Under the pieces are notes generated by a model, which saw only the letters and a program-made list of their open reading frames with translations, made no database searches and was not told the DNA's origin. This document shows, one piece after another, positions 45,376 to 52,603 of a stretch of 53,289 nucleotides of DNA. The stretch is from a virus. Location: positions 1 through 53,289 of IMG/VR virus record IMGVR_UViG_3300030101_004884; one strand, given 5' to 3'. Numbering within the stretch: position 1 is the stretch's first letter; each line of letters begins with the position of its first letter. The position numbers were made by a program, and so were the translations under genes.

Positions 45376-45703
45376 CTATCCTCTCCCCTTGAAAAAGCCA
45401 CTCTGTAGCCATCGCAGACCCTTCTGTCCACACCACGTCCACCGAGCGCCACCGAACACGAAACATGCCCAGTTCATTAGAATGCAGAACGAATTGATTG
45501 TTGGGCAGTCTCAACAAAACACCTCGCTGCATAAAATCTTCCCTGCAAAGATCGTGAACTTCAAACACGAACGCATACTTGCCGGAATCGTCTACAGAGA
45601 AAGACATTAGCTGCGCCTTCTCTGAGCCTTGAAAAAACGGCACTGGGTATTTCTCGCCCTCTGCCGCATCAGGATTTAGATAACAAAAAACCTCTGCTTG
45701 CAT
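45359..45703 (-). CDS. Uncharacterised protein
   Basis: A 114-residue beta-rich protein (MQAEVFCYLNPDAAEGEKYPVPFF) ending in WLFQGERIDVIFN. ATG 45703 lies inside the end of the upstream gene; a GTG at 45715 is an alternative start. No family recognised. Confidence 0.55.
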   Translation of the reverse strand: MQAEVFCYLNPDAAEGEKYPVPFFQGSEKAQLMSFSVDDSGKYAFVFEVHDLCREDFMQRGVLLRLPNNQFVLHSNELGMFRVRWRSVDVVWTEGSAMATEWLFQGERIDVIFN

Positions 45704-45704
45704 A

Positions 45705-46157
45705 TTACTTACCACAAACCCAAAGCATTAAAACGTGCTGCTCTTCACTCAGGGCAACTTTTAAATTGACACCGAAAGAAGTCTTAAGAATAGGGGGGTG
45801 CTGGTAGGCAGCACAAAGCTCTCTGTGTGTCACCAGGTTGTTGTCTTTAATATATTTTTTTGCAAACTTTTCTGTCTTCATTATCCGGTCTTTTTCTCTC
45901 CACAAAAACAGGGATGCCCCATACACCTTATTTTCTTCGTCTTGAAAAATGTCTGGCGAATAAGCCCTGCAACGCCAATCCCATGACTCCTGCTTAAGTT
46001 TGGTTCCAGTAACACGCTTGGGTATGCGAAAAGACTTTATGACGATGTTTCCATCTTCGTGGTCAACATTTGTCCTCAATGCTTTGGCGACAACGTCAAC
46101 AGGGAAATCACCATATCTTTCGGCAAAAGCCATTATCTCATCAAGCATCTTACTCAT
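45705..46157 (-). CDS. Uncharacterised protein
   Basis: A 150-residue protein beginning MSKMLDEIMAFAERYGDF, with a basic centre (KRVTGTKLKQESWDWRCRAY) and helical C-terminal half. AGGATGG precedes the start. Overlaps the upstream gene by 8 bp. No family recognised. Confidence 0.55.
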   Translation of the reverse strand: MSKMLDEIMAFAERYGDFPVDVVAKALRTNVDHEDGNIVIKSFRIPKRVTGTKLKQESWDWRCRAYSPDIFQDEENKVYGASLFLWREKDRIMKTEKFAKKYIKDNNLVTHRELCAAYQHPPILKTSFGVNLKVALSEEQHVLMLWVCGK

Positions 46158-46377
46158 TTGGAATCCATCCTGCCCAGTAGCCTTTTTCGTTTTTTGTAAA
46201 ATTAAATGTTTCGTACAAGGTCATCTCAACCATGCGACCACGATGGTGACGCAACCTTGTGACGATCGCCCTAAGAAGCATAATTCTTTTACCAGCGCCC
46301 ATACAAATCTCTTTTACTGTTAAATTCATGGACGGTATTCTCATCTCGTAAATATCCGTCTTCGTTTCCTCAATCAT
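46150..46377 (-). CDS. Uncharacterised small protein
   Basis: A 75-residue protein (MIEETKTDIYEMRIPS) with a basic centre (GAGKRIMLLRAIVTRLRHHRGRM). The GAGKR is not a full Walker A. Overlaps the neighbours by 8 bp at both ends, consistent with a compact operon. Confidence 0.55.
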   Translation of the reverse strand: MIEETKTDIYEMRIPSMNLTVKEICMGAGKRIMLLRAIVTRLRHHRGRMVEMTLYETFNFTKNEKGYWAGWIPNE

Positions 46378-46594
46378 TAAAGTCGCCCCTTCTTAAAAAT
46401 AATGTGTCGCCACCGTCATAAGACATTATAGCCCTATCGTTATCTATGAAATAATCACACTTGCCATTCTTGATGGGAGGTGGCGTAAGGTATTGTTGCA
46501 GGTATCGAGGCTCTGTTAAATATCTGTAGCACCTGTCTCTAAGATTGCAGTTGTAACCCTTGCAAAGAGGCGTGTTGAGGTCCACAAATGTCAC
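46370..46594 (-). CDS. Uncharacterised small cysteine-containing protein
   Basis: A 74-residue protein with CKGYNCNLRDRCYRYLTEP in the first third and CDYF later: four cysteines in a pattern that may bind metal. Start overlaps the stop of the upstream gene (ATGA at 46591-46594). Confidence 0.55.
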   Translation of the reverse strand: MTFVDLNTPLCKGYNCNLRDRCYRYLTEPRYLQQYLTPPPIKNGKCDYFIDNDRAIMSYDGGDTLFLRRGDFND

Positions 46595-46854
46595 AAGTAT
46601 CTCCTCTTAAAAGACTCCAATACCTCATCGTGTATCTGCTGGCAGTGGTGAGCGTCACGACCGTTGACGATGAAATTGCCATCAGGAAAAACTGTCACAG
46701 TTCCGCCTTTGTAGTCAACCGTCCTGGTTTCACCGACCTCTAAAGCAAATTTCTTTTTTATTTCGTCGATTCTTTCTTGTGCTTGGGTGTGCATAATATG
46801 ACAGCCAATCGCCACCATAAACATGAAGCCCGAAAACCAAAAGTACCATCCCAT
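46591..46854 (-). CDS. Small membrane protein
   Basis: An 87-residue protein with one N-terminal membrane helix (about 2-19, WYFWFSGFMFMVAIGC), then a soluble part with VGETRTVDYKGGTVTVFPDGNFIVNG, a short beta unit. AGGGAGAAG precedes the start. Possibly an inner-membrane phage protein. Confidence 0.6.
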   Translation of the reverse strand: MGWYFWFSGFMFMVAIGCHIMHTQAQERIDEIKKKFALEVGETRTVDYKGGTVTVFPDGNFIVNGRDAHHCQQIHDEVLESFKRRYL

Positions 46855-46869
46855 AGCTCTTCTCCCTTT

Positions 46870-47457
46870 TTATACTTCGTCATAAGTCATCGCCGCCCTC
46901 ATTTTTTCAAGCGCCTCTTTTTTTATTCTAGAAGCACCAGACTCGCTGATACGCATGTTTTTGCCGATGTCGGCAAGCGTATCTCCTCTGTAAAAGTGCA
47001 TCCAGATAACACTCAACTCCCTGCTCGTCAGACCAGAGAAACCAAAACTTAATAAAATTCTTGCATCCATTATGTTAAACCCTAAATCGTAAAACGGTAA
47101 ATCCTCATCAAGCTCAACAAAGGTCGTACTCATCACTCTCAGCCTCGTTTTTCCGACGCCAAGCTCTTCACATAGGCTTTCGTTGTTTACCTCAACACCT
47201 TTTTTTATCAGGTGTTCCTTTGCTTTCTTCAGCTCAATACTACCACGCGACAATGGATTTTCTTTTCTAAGGCCGTCTATAATAGCGTATTTAACTTTCC
47301 ACTCAGCATAATCATCAAAAGCCATTGTTGACTCATCCTTATATGTTTTAAGGGCTTTTTCGTAGCCCTGCCATCCGTATGAATACAGATCTTCCTTTGC
47401 TGTTTCACATGGCAGAGAAATTCTCTTTATGGCGTTGTTGATAATCTGCATCATCAT
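46870..47457 (-). CDS. Phage-encoded sigma factor (FliA / sigma-28-like)
   Basis: A 195-residue RNA-polymerase sigma factor. Region 2: EDLYSYGWQGYEKALKTYKDESTMAFDDYAEWKVKYAIIDGLRKENPLSRG (about 23-72), strongly like FliA ('DL...G..GL..A...YD...F..YA..RI.GA..D.LR'). Region 3 follows, and region 4 is LTSRELSVIWMHFYRGDTLADIGKNMRISESGASRIKKEALEKM (about 145-189). It would bind host core polymerase and direct it to phage promoters. Starts MMMQ at overlapping ATGs at 47457/47454/47451. No recognisable target promoters were found by eye. Confidence 0.75.
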   Translation of the reverse strand: MMMQIINNAIKRISLPCETAKEDLYSYGWQGYEKALKTYKDESTMAFDDYAEWKVKYAIIDGLRKENPLSRGSIELKKAKEHLIKKGVEVNNESLCEELGVGKTRLRVMSTTFVELDEDLPFYDLGFNIMDARILLSFGFSGLTSRELSVIWMHFYRGDTLADIGKNMRISESGASRIKKEALEKMRAAMTYDEV

Positions 47458-47654
47458 AGTTCAGATCTCTCTACGTATGACTTCGCAGAAGCAGATGAGT
47501 GAAAGCTTTGAACAACAAGCCAGTCCTTTCCTGTTTTGCGGTACAGGGTATGCCCGTTGCTGGTTTGATATATTCGGTAAAGCCCTTTTGTGCCGCAAGC
47601 CGCCAAACAAGGCATGTGGCCGGAAGAGCTTATATTGTACCAACTGATGCTCAT
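47454..47654 (-). CDS. Uncharacterised small protein
   Basis: A 66-residue protein (MSISWYNISSSGHMPCLAACG) whose TGA overlaps the sigma-factor start (47454-47457). GAG-AAAAAGC before ATG 47654 gives a plausible Shine-Dalgarno. Its C-terminal half (YRKTGKDWLVVQSFHSSASAKSYVERSEL) looks like a folded beta-alpha unit. Another frame (47461-47736) overlaps it and is less well placed. Confidence 0.45.
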   Translation of the reverse strand: MSISWYNISSSGHMPCLAACGTKGLYRIYQTSNGHTLYRKTGKDWLVVQSFHSSASAKSYVERSEL

Positions 47655-47714
47655 GCTTTTTCTCCTCTTTTTTTCTTTTTACACAGGTCAGGCAAAAATA
47701 CAAGAAAGACTTGC

Positions 47715-47963
47715 TTACCTTACGTGTTTTCCCCAACTCTCTATTGATGTTGCCAGGTATTCTATTTCATGAAGATAAATAACAGCCATCCTGTCATCAG
47801 AAATTTTCTGGGCTTTCTTGAGACAATTTCTCATCGCCCTGGCTAAGACCTCTTGGAAGTTTTGAAAGGCTATACGCACGTTTTGATCTTCGGTTACAAA
47901 CCCGCTGTATGACTCTACGCGGTCAATAAGGCGCTGCATGCGCTGAACGTCACGCTGGTTCAT
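47715..47963 (-). CDS. Small helical protein
   Basis: An 82-residue helical protein (MNQRDVQRMQRLIDRVES...QNFQEVLARAMRNCLKKAQ). The start MNQRD is shared with the gene at 43677-43856. Overlaps the upstream gene by 4 bp (ATGA). No family recognised. Confidence 0.6.
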   Translation of the reverse strand: MNQRDVQRMQRLIDRVESYSGFVTEDQNVRIAFQNFQEVLARAMRNCLKKAQKISDDRMAVIYLHEIEYLATSIESWGKHVR

Positions 47964-48232
47964 GCTTCCTCCAGTATCTCACCATCGACAACAATCTTCT
48001 GGCTCAAGGGGAAATCGCTTGTGACGTGATTTTCCCAAACCAAAGATGAACATTCGTTCAAAAAGAAATGCATCCGAAGATCGTTAAAAGCAATCTCAGG
48101 GTCTTGGTTGTAATGGTTCATAAAAGAAATATATGCCTGAAGTTCTTCTTTGGCGTTTTGCCAAGCATCATCCATCGTTCTGCCTGCGCCCCACACCGAA
48201 CCGTCTCTTGCGTCATAAACTGCGTAATACAT
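47960..48232 (-). CDS. Uncharacterised protein
   Basis: A 90-residue acidic protein beginning MYYAVYDARDGSVWGAGRTMDDAWQNAKEEL, which resembles the short 'HicB-like' beta-alpha pattern found in many small phage proteins. GGAGAGGGA precedes the start. No diagnostic residues; function unknown. Confidence 0.55.
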   Translation of the reverse strand: MYYAVYDARDGSVWGAGRTMDDAWQNAKEELQAYISFMNHYNQDPEIAFNDLRMHFFLNECSSLVWENHVTSDFPLSQKIVVDGEILEEA

Positions 48233-48293
48233 GATCCCTCTCCTTTTTTTGTTATCATGGCATTAAAGACAATAAAGTACAAACATGTTTATG

Positions 48294-48320
48294 AAAAAAC
48301 TTTTAAAAGAGGGGGGTGCC
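48294..48320 (-). repeat. C-run / CTTTTAAAAG / T-run element
   Basis: On the leftward strand: GGGCA, six C, TC, TTTTAAAAG, then T-run. It overlaps the last codons of the gene at 48303-48728. Compare with 2020-2068, 51079-51106 and 52162-52185. Confidence 0.7.
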
Positions 48321-48728
48321 CTCTATGCCGCGCTCAAGGCCTTCCAGAAATTGCTCCATCTCTTGTCCATTAAGGTCATACCAGCCCTTTCGCTCGGTCA
48401 GGTTGTAGATCCAGAAATTGTTGCAGCCCTGGGTGTAGCAAACAATCCATGCTTTGCACCCAAGCGCCTTGGCAACGTGACGCGCTGTGCGGCCCTGTAC
48501 GTCCTTTTTTTCATATCGGCATATGATGGCATCCAAATACGACTGAGACGGCTCACAGTCCGCGAGGGTGATTTCTAGGACCCCCACCGGAACCAGCTCG
48601 CCATCAATAAAACGCCACTCCACAAGATCGACATCTGAAGCCAGCAAGCGGCGACCGAGGGTACGATGCCACTGCTGAAATTCTTTAGCCCTATCTTTGG
48701 TTTCAGGTCTATTTATTTGCTTTTTCAT
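48303..48728 (-). CDS. Possible PD-(D/E)XK-like protein
   Basis: A 141-residue protein. AKEFQQWHRTLGRRLLASDVDLVEWRFIDGELVPVGVLEITLAD is the layout of PD-(D/E)XK-type proteins: helix, D-x-D-x-V-E-W strand, hairpin, then 'VLEIT'. The usual lysine is replaced, so activity is doubtful. The frame ends GTPLF inside a C-run/CTTTTAAAAG element; one base fewer in the C-run would extend the frame as in the gene at 51063, suggesting a slippage-prone end. Confidence 0.4.
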   Translation of the reverse strand: MKKQINRPETKDRAKEFQQWHRTLGRRLLASDVDLVEWRFIDGELVPVGVLEITLADCEPSQSYLDAIICRYEKKDVQGRTARHVAKALGCKAWIVCYTQGCNNFWIYNLTERKGWYDLNGQEMEQFLEGLERGIEGTPLF

Positions 48729-49292
48729 CTAAAACATTATCCATCTCAAAGAGCGGCTCTTACTGTATGTTGTGGGACTACAGAATTCACCTCTAACGAC
48801 TCCCGCATCACCCCACATTTTTTTTCCCCTATATAAAAACAGGCATCCATTAGGTATTTTTTTTCTAAAATTGTCTTTTACCATTTTAAATAACTCCCTA
48901 TTGGTGCAATCAACATACATGACAGTTGCATCTTCATAATTAAAATTAAAAAGATCGGCCTGGTGAAACTCTGGCGGAAAAGCAGACATATAATTATACT
49001 TTGGCACTTCTGCTATCGCCGACAAAACTCTGTCTTCATAGTATTCAATGCCGATAGATTTCTTTATTTCACAAGACACTGCAACATGTAAAACCATCTT
49101 TCCAGCTCCTGAGCCAAGATCGTAAAAAACACACTGTTTGTCCTCAAAAAATAGTTTAAATTCATCAATAATGCACTGAACGCCCTCTTTGGTGATTTCT
49201 CCGTACAGGGATGGTGCAACTGGGGATTCGTCGTTTTTGTGAATCTTTTTTTGCCATCGTTTATTTTTGTATATTTCATCAACTTGATTCAT
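48729..49292 (-). CDS. Dot1-like SAM-dependent methyltransferase
   Basis: A 187-residue protein. SLYGEITKEGVQCIIDEFKLF then CVFYDLGSGAGKMVLHVAV and KKSIGIEYYEDR match the core of Dot1-type lysine methyltransferases (YGE...; DLGSGxGxxVLxxA; GIE). TVMYVDCTNRELF lies where Dot1 has its NN-F motif. ATG 49292 (MNQVDEIYKNK) was chosen; longer frames read into the upstream gene. Dot1 in eukaryotes methylates nucleosomal H3; the target here would be a bacterial protein, perhaps RNA polymerase or a ribosomal protein (inference). Confidence 0.6.
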   Translation of the reverse strand: MNQVDEIYKNKRWQKKIHKNDESPVAPSLYGEITKEGVQCIIDEFKLFFEDKQCVFYDLGSGAGKMVLHVAVSCEIKKSIGIEYYEDRVLSAIAEVPKYNYMSAFPPEFHQADLFNFNYEDATVMYVDCTNRELFKMVKDNFRKKIPNGCLFLYRGKKMWGDAGVVRGEFCSPTTYSKSRSLRWIMF

Positions 49293-49467
49293 TTGTTTTA
49301 GCACTCCTAAAAACCTCTGCATCGGTTTTATATTTAAAGTCAGCCACAGGAACGTGGTAAACATCACCTGCGGTATCCTTTAAAACTTTGTAGACCGTAT
49401 ACCCGCCAGGACCAAATGTGGCGGCTGATATTTTCGATGGACGCTGAGCTATTTCGTACTTAATCAC
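49279..49467 (-). CDS. Uncharacterised small protein
   Basis: A 62-residue protein (MIKYEIAQRPSKISAATFGPGGYTVYKVLKDTAGDVYHV), short beta-rich unit. Its start overlaps the upstream stop (ATGA at 49464-49467) and its end overlaps the methyltransferase start by 14 bp. Confidence 0.6.
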   Translation of the reverse strand: MIKYEIAQRPSKISAATFGPGGYTVYKVLKDTAGDVYHVPVADFKYKTDAEVFRSAKTNESS

Positions 49468-49859
49468 AGCACACCCACCAACCCACGGTCCTCGGCCTCT
49501 TCTGACATCGATATTGCGTTAAACACGTCGTCAGCATCTTCGATGTCGTCAAACTCACCTAAAAGCTTAATGGAAAATTCTTCATAAAGGGGGGCTATGC
49601 GGTATGCCAGCCCGTAGCGAAAAAGACCGTAGAAAATTTTACCGTCGCCAAGGCATCCGCGTTGACGCCATGTTGAAAGCAAACCAAAAAGTTCTTCATC
49701 GTCACACGGCTCAAAGGCAAAAGTCGGGATACCGTGACATCCGTAAACGACAACCCACGACAAGTCACTTGGGTCATCAATGATGTCACCATCGGGCGCA
49801 AAAAAAACGCCGTTTCTTAACTCAGCAAAGTCTAACCCCATCTTTTTTTGTCCATACAT
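49464..49859 (-). CDS. Uncharacterised acidic protein
   Basis: A 131-residue acidic protein (LGEFDDIEDADDVFNAISMSEEAEDRG at the C-terminus) with an aromatic-rich centre. ATG 49859 lies inside the end of the protease gene; ATG 49841 (MGLDFAELRNG) is an alternative start with GGA upstream. No family recognised. Confidence 0.55.
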   Translation of the reverse strand: MYGQKKMGLDFAELRNGVFFAPDGDIIDDPSDLSWVVVYGCHGIPTFAFEPCDDEELFGLLSTWRQRGCLGDGKIFYGLFRYGLAYRIAPLYEEFSIKLLGEFDDIEDADDVFNAISMSEEAEDRGLVGVL

Positions 49860-50668
49860 TTTTTTATTTTATCTAATATGCCGTCCTTTTTTTCCGTCAT
49901 ACCTTCTACGTGGTCAACGGCAGACCACACCTCGTACTGCCTGCCCCATGCATCAAAGGGGAAGTTACAGTGCCCACGTCGGCCCCACTTGTCTCCCCAT
50001 GAATTTCTTATGATAAAGCCATGAAGGTCCCAGCCGATAACGGTCATCGCGTGACCGCCAATCTTAACGTAGTCATCTTTCTTTTGCCACATATCGTTAT
50101 CTACGCGATACGACGGTTTTCCAGAAGATGTGCGAGATACGATTTTCCCATAAACTGGCACCGAAATTAAGCATGGGCCATGAAGGTAAATTGCGTTTTT
50201 CAAATCATACACTGTTAACACTTGCGCGTAGTTTGCGATCCTGTAAACCTTCGCCTCATCCTTTATGAAACCTTTTATTTTTTTTAGCCCTCTTGGGGGG
50301 ATGTCATTTCCAGCCCTATAGGGATAAGTAGCTTCAAGGCATACGCCATGTTGATGTAAAAATTTCATGGCGTTTCGGCAATTCATGCCGCGCTTGTTCT
50401 TTGGCCTACAGTCATAAATAAACTGTGGTGAAAGATATCCATCAAGTAATACATCTTTTTGGTTATTATGTTCCTGGATGGCTGCCAAGGTTTGAGCCAC
50501 GCAAGACCCCTGTGGCCCCTGGTTACGCACAGGAAACATATCTTTTTTAAGAGAAAAAGTTTTTGGAAGAGGGGGGTGTGACGTACACACCTGATCGAAA
50601 AGTAAGTCCCGCTCATCATGAGGGGACTTCTCCATGCATAACGCATCGGAATTTGTTATTTGTGTCAT
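49832..50668 (-). CDS. Papain-like (C1-type) cysteine protease
   Basis: A 278-residue protease. Catalytic pattern: oxyanion Gln in RNQ50, nucleophile Cys in GPQGSC56, GGHAM with His206, and IRNSWG with Asn222, in the right order and spacing for a C1A peptidase. No signal peptide or membrane segment is visible; no obvious pro-domain. ATG 50668 has AGGTG at good spacing; a GTG at 50677 is an in-frame extension. Papain-type enzymes are rare in tailed phages. Located in the accessory leftward block; the target is unknown. A perfect inverted repeat lies just upstream (50678-50708). Confidence 0.8.
   Translation of the reverse strand: MTQITNSDALCMEKSPHDERDLLFDQVCTSHPPLPKTFSLKKDMFPVRNQGPQGSCVAQTLAAIQEHNNQKDVLLDGYLSPQFIYDCRPKNKRGMNCRNAMKFLHQHGVCLEATYPYRAGNDIPPRGLKKIKGFIKDEAKVYRIANYAQVLTVYDLKNAIYLHGPCLISVPVYGKIVSRTSSGKPSYRVDNDMWQKKDDYVKIGGHAMTVIGWDLHGFIIRNSWGDKWGRRGHCNFPFDAWGRQYEVWSAVDHVEGMTEKKDGILDKIKKCMDKKRWG
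50553..50577 (-). repeat. Degenerate C-run element within the protease gene
   Basis: A diverged version of the C-run / CTTTTAAAAG / T-run element, here inside the protease coding sequence (encodes HPPLPKTFS). The palindrome is broken. It may be a chance resemblance. Confidence 0.35.
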
Positions 50669-50677
50669 TTTTTGCAC

Positions 50678-50708
50678 CTAAAAACATGTTAATAAATAAT
50701 GTTTTTAG
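50678..50708. promoter_or_regulatory. Perfect inverted repeat upstream of the protease gene
   Basis: CTAAAAACAT (50678-50687) and ATGTTTTTAG (50699-50708) are perfect 10-bp arms around an 11-bp spacer, ending directly before the Shine-Dalgarno of the protease. It could be an operator or a leader hairpin. Another inverted pair, AAAACATG/CATGTTTT (about 50753-50799), flanks the end of the upstream gene and repeats part of the same sequence. Confidence 0.55.
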
Positions 50709-50772
50709 CATATTTTTGATCAAGCATCTATATGTAAGGCTTTATGCTTGGAAAACATGCCATCGCGAGTCG

Positions 50773-51066
50773 TTAAACGACCCTCGAAAGCCATGTTTTA
50801 AATTCATCCACAAGGTGACGTGAATGCATGTGACATCCGACACGCATAACTCCCCATCGGCGGTAGCAGTTAAAAACCTTGGACTCATCGCCATCTACGA
50901 CAAATGTCCAACTTTCATCATCATAGCCCTTGTCGATTTCCATCGGGAAGCCAGGGCCTGCCTCAAATGATTCGACGATTAATTTTTGGCTTTCGTCTAA
51001 AACCCCTGCAAGGCTTGTGTTGTCAATGCTCGCGCTGTTATCAAGTTTAAAATTGGTCATTTTCAT
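50773..51066 (-). CDS. Uncharacterised protein
   Basis: A 97-residue protein (MKMTNFKLDNSASIDNTSLAGVLDESQ) with a central WTFVVDGDESKVFNCYRRWGVMRVGCHMHSR. Overlaps the upstream gene by 4 bp. A hairpin (GTCGTTTAACGAC on the leftward strand) spans its stop and may act as a weak end-of-transcript signal. Confidence 0.6.
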   Translation of the reverse strand: MKMTNFKLDNSASIDNTSLAGVLDESQKLIVESFEAGPGFPMEIDKGYDDESWTFVVDGDESKVFNCYRRWGVMRVGCHMHSRHLVDEFKTWLSRVV

Positions 51067-51443
51067 ACCTTCCCATCTGAAAAACTTTTAAAAGAGGGGG
51101 TGCCCCTCATATCGTTAACAACATTATCAATAGCTTTTGTTATCTCTTTTTCATCCCTGTCAGACGCTTGGATAAATGGACCCAATACCTCTTGCACCGT
51201 AAGGCCCTCAAGCGCATCGCTAATTTCCTCAAGGTACATTTTCGCAATAAAAATTAATGCTTCATATTTTGCAAAAGATTTACCGTCACCATCAAAACGT
51301 CTAGAAAGTCTTTTCATATGCTCGCCACGTTCAGGCTTACTTACGATCACGCTAACCCTGTCAAGATTGCCAACGATGGCTGTAGAAACAATAAAACCCG
51401 CATGGGCGAAAGCTTTTTCGAGTACCTTAATTTCTTTTTTCAT
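51063..51443 (-). CDS. Uncharacterised protein
   Basis: A 126-residue protein (MKKEIKVLEKAFAHAGFIVSTAIVGNLDRVSVIVSKPERGEHMKRL) with an alpha/beta start and helical end. Its C-terminus GTPSFKSFSDGKV is encoded by a C-run/CTTTTAAAAG element read in a different frame from the one at 48303. Starts with ATGA/TAATG-type overlap with the upstream gene at 51443. Confidence 0.6.
   Translation of the reverse strand: MKKEIKVLEKAFAHAGFIVSTAIVGNLDRVSVIVSKPERGEHMKRLSRRFDGDGKSFAKYEALIFIAKMYLEEISDALEGLTVQEVLGPFIQASDRDEKEITKAIDNVVNDMRGTPSFKSFSDGKV
51079..51106 (-). repeat. C-run / CTTTTAAAAG / T-run element
   Basis: On the leftward strand: GGGGCA, five C, TC, TTTTAAAAG, T-run. It encodes the end of the gene at 51063-51443. 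It has one C fewer than the copy at 48294-48320. Confidence 0.7.
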
Positions 51444-51706
51444 TATAACTTCACCTCGTTTGATAGAGCGGTGATAAATTCACGCACTTCTTTTTTTGTT
51501 TTTTTGATTTCATAACCTGCAAGTCTAAACTTTTCTACAAAATGCGTCCCACAGTCCTCACAGTGAGCTTCATGCTCAATCCATGTGTCGCATGCCCTAT
51601 CGGGCTGCTGGGTGTTGTAAACGCAATCCTGGCCACCACACGCGGGACAGGTAAGCTTGCCTCTTAAGGCCATTTCTTTGTAGGTTTTTTGTGATAGTTT
51701 TTTCAT
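51443..51706 (-). CDS. Zinc-ribbon protein, paralogue of the gene at 448-744
   Basis: An 87-residue zinc ribbon: CPACGGQDC near 18-26 and CEDCGTHFVEKFRLAGYE near 49-66. The N-terminus MKKLSQKTYKE and second knuckle match the protein at 448-744. Its leader (AGAAGGAGG, A-run, CATCATG) is nearly identical to that of the gene at 741-1193. Function unknown. Confidence 0.75.
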   Translation of the reverse strand: MKKLSQKTYKEMALRGKLTCPACGGQDCVYNTQQPDRACDTWIEHEAHCEDCGTHFVEKFRLAGYEIKKTKKEVREFITALSNEVKL

Positions 51707-51724
51707 GATGTTTTTTTCCTCCTT

Positions 51725-52099
51725 CTATCCCCTTGTTTGCGCCTCTACGATGCCAGCAAATTGCCATTGCGCTTCATCTAAACTGCAAAGCTGAAGATCC
51801 CAAATTAAATCAGTCATGATTTCTTCGTCAAAATCTGGAAAGCATTCTTTTGCTTCTTTAAGGCGATTTTCCCGCATATTTTCAACACATAAAAGCCAGT
51901 TATCACCTAAAAATTCACCTTGTGAATCAAATGCCGCATCAAAGGCATCATCCTGTGTAAATGGTCTAAGCAATCCCTCTTGTTTAAGTAAAATAACTTC
52001 CCAAGCTTCTCCGAGTTTTTTCTTGTCTCCATTGTGGTGTAAAATCTCATCTGCATCGATTTCTGAAAAAATATCTAAAAGTTTTTTAATGTTAGTCAT
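51725..52099 (-). CDS. Uncharacterised acidic protein
   Basis: A 124-residue acidic helical protein (MTNIKKLLDIFSEIDADEIL...CFPDFDEEIMTDLIWDLQLCSLDEAQWQFAG). AAAGGGATC precedes the start. Strongly negative surface; DNA mimicry is conceivable but not shown. No family recognised. Confidence 0.6.
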   Translation of the reverse strand: MTNIKKLLDIFSEIDADEILHHNGDKKKLGEAWEVILLKQEGLLRPFTQDDAFDAAFDSQGEFLGDNWLLCVENMRENRLKEAKECFPDFDEEIMTDLIWDLQLCSLDEAQWQFAGIVEAQTRG

Positions 52100-52161
52100 G
52101 ATGTGATCCCTTTCTTTTTTTTAATCTTAAACCATAAAAACAATAAAAGCAACAATAGGTC

Positions 52162-52185
52162 AAAAAAATCTTTTAAAAGGGGGGG
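52162..52185 (-). repeat. C-run / CTTTTAAAAG / T-run element
   Basis: On the leftward strand: GGGTAG, seven C, TTTTAAAAG, then A and a T-run. It begins directly after the stop codon of the gene at 52186-52443, so this copy is untranslated. Confidence 0.7.
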
Positions 52186-52443
52186 CTACCCTGATTTTTC
52201 CATCATTAAAGTTATCTCTTTTCTTTCCTCGTCCGACACTGGCGCTGTCACACATGCTTCCTCACGGTAACCATTCCATATTTTTTCGGCCACAAAAACA
52301 ATCTCGCGAACCTCTTGGGCAGAAAATTTGACCCCTTCGTCACGCTGAAATTCAGCTAAAATTTTATTAGCGTTATAATCAGAGTTAAATAGACGTGCGT
52401 TAACAAGATAACTAGCAGCTTCGTTTTTAATCATCATTTTCAT
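52186..52443 (-). CDS. Uncharacterised small protein
   Basis: An 85-residue protein beginning MKMMIKNEAASYLVNARLFNSDYNANKILAEF, helical. ATG 52443 overlaps the end of the upstream gene by 17 bp and has AAGGA close by; a longer open frame to 52494 reads through that gene. No family recognised. Confidence 0.55.
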   Translation of the reverse strand: MKMMIKNEAASYLVNARLFNSDYNANKILAEFQRDEGVKFSAQEVREIVFVAEKIWNGYREEACVTAPVSDEERKEITLMMEKSG

Positions 52444-52594
52444 CATCCTTTTTTGCTTTTTCATTTTTCCAATTCTCAACAGCGTTTTTTTCACCGTTAA
52501 TAATACGCTCTAACAGCTCTTGACCACCCTGCTCCCATAAGATCAATGCGTCACCTAATGCTTTTCTCATTCGCTCATCTTCTTTTTTCTTCAT
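52427..52594 (-). CDS. Small charged protein, 55 residues
   Basis: A short leftward gene (MKKKEDERMRKALGDALILWEQGGQELLERIINGEKNAVENWKNEKAKKDDENDD). It has a good GGGAG Shine-Dalgarno and fits exactly between its neighbours. The composition (charged, helical, acidic tail) is typical of small phage proteins. No family recognised. Confidence 0.6.
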   Translation of the reverse strand: MKKKEDERMRKALGDALILWEQGGQELLERIINGEKNAVENWKNEKAKKDDENDD

Positions 52595-52603
52595 TGTTGC
52601 TCC

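Noticed and set aside
46150-46377. GAGKR as a P-loop ATPase motif in a 75-residue protein
   Set aside because: The motif is incomplete (no GxxxxGK[ST]) and the protein is too small for an ATPase.
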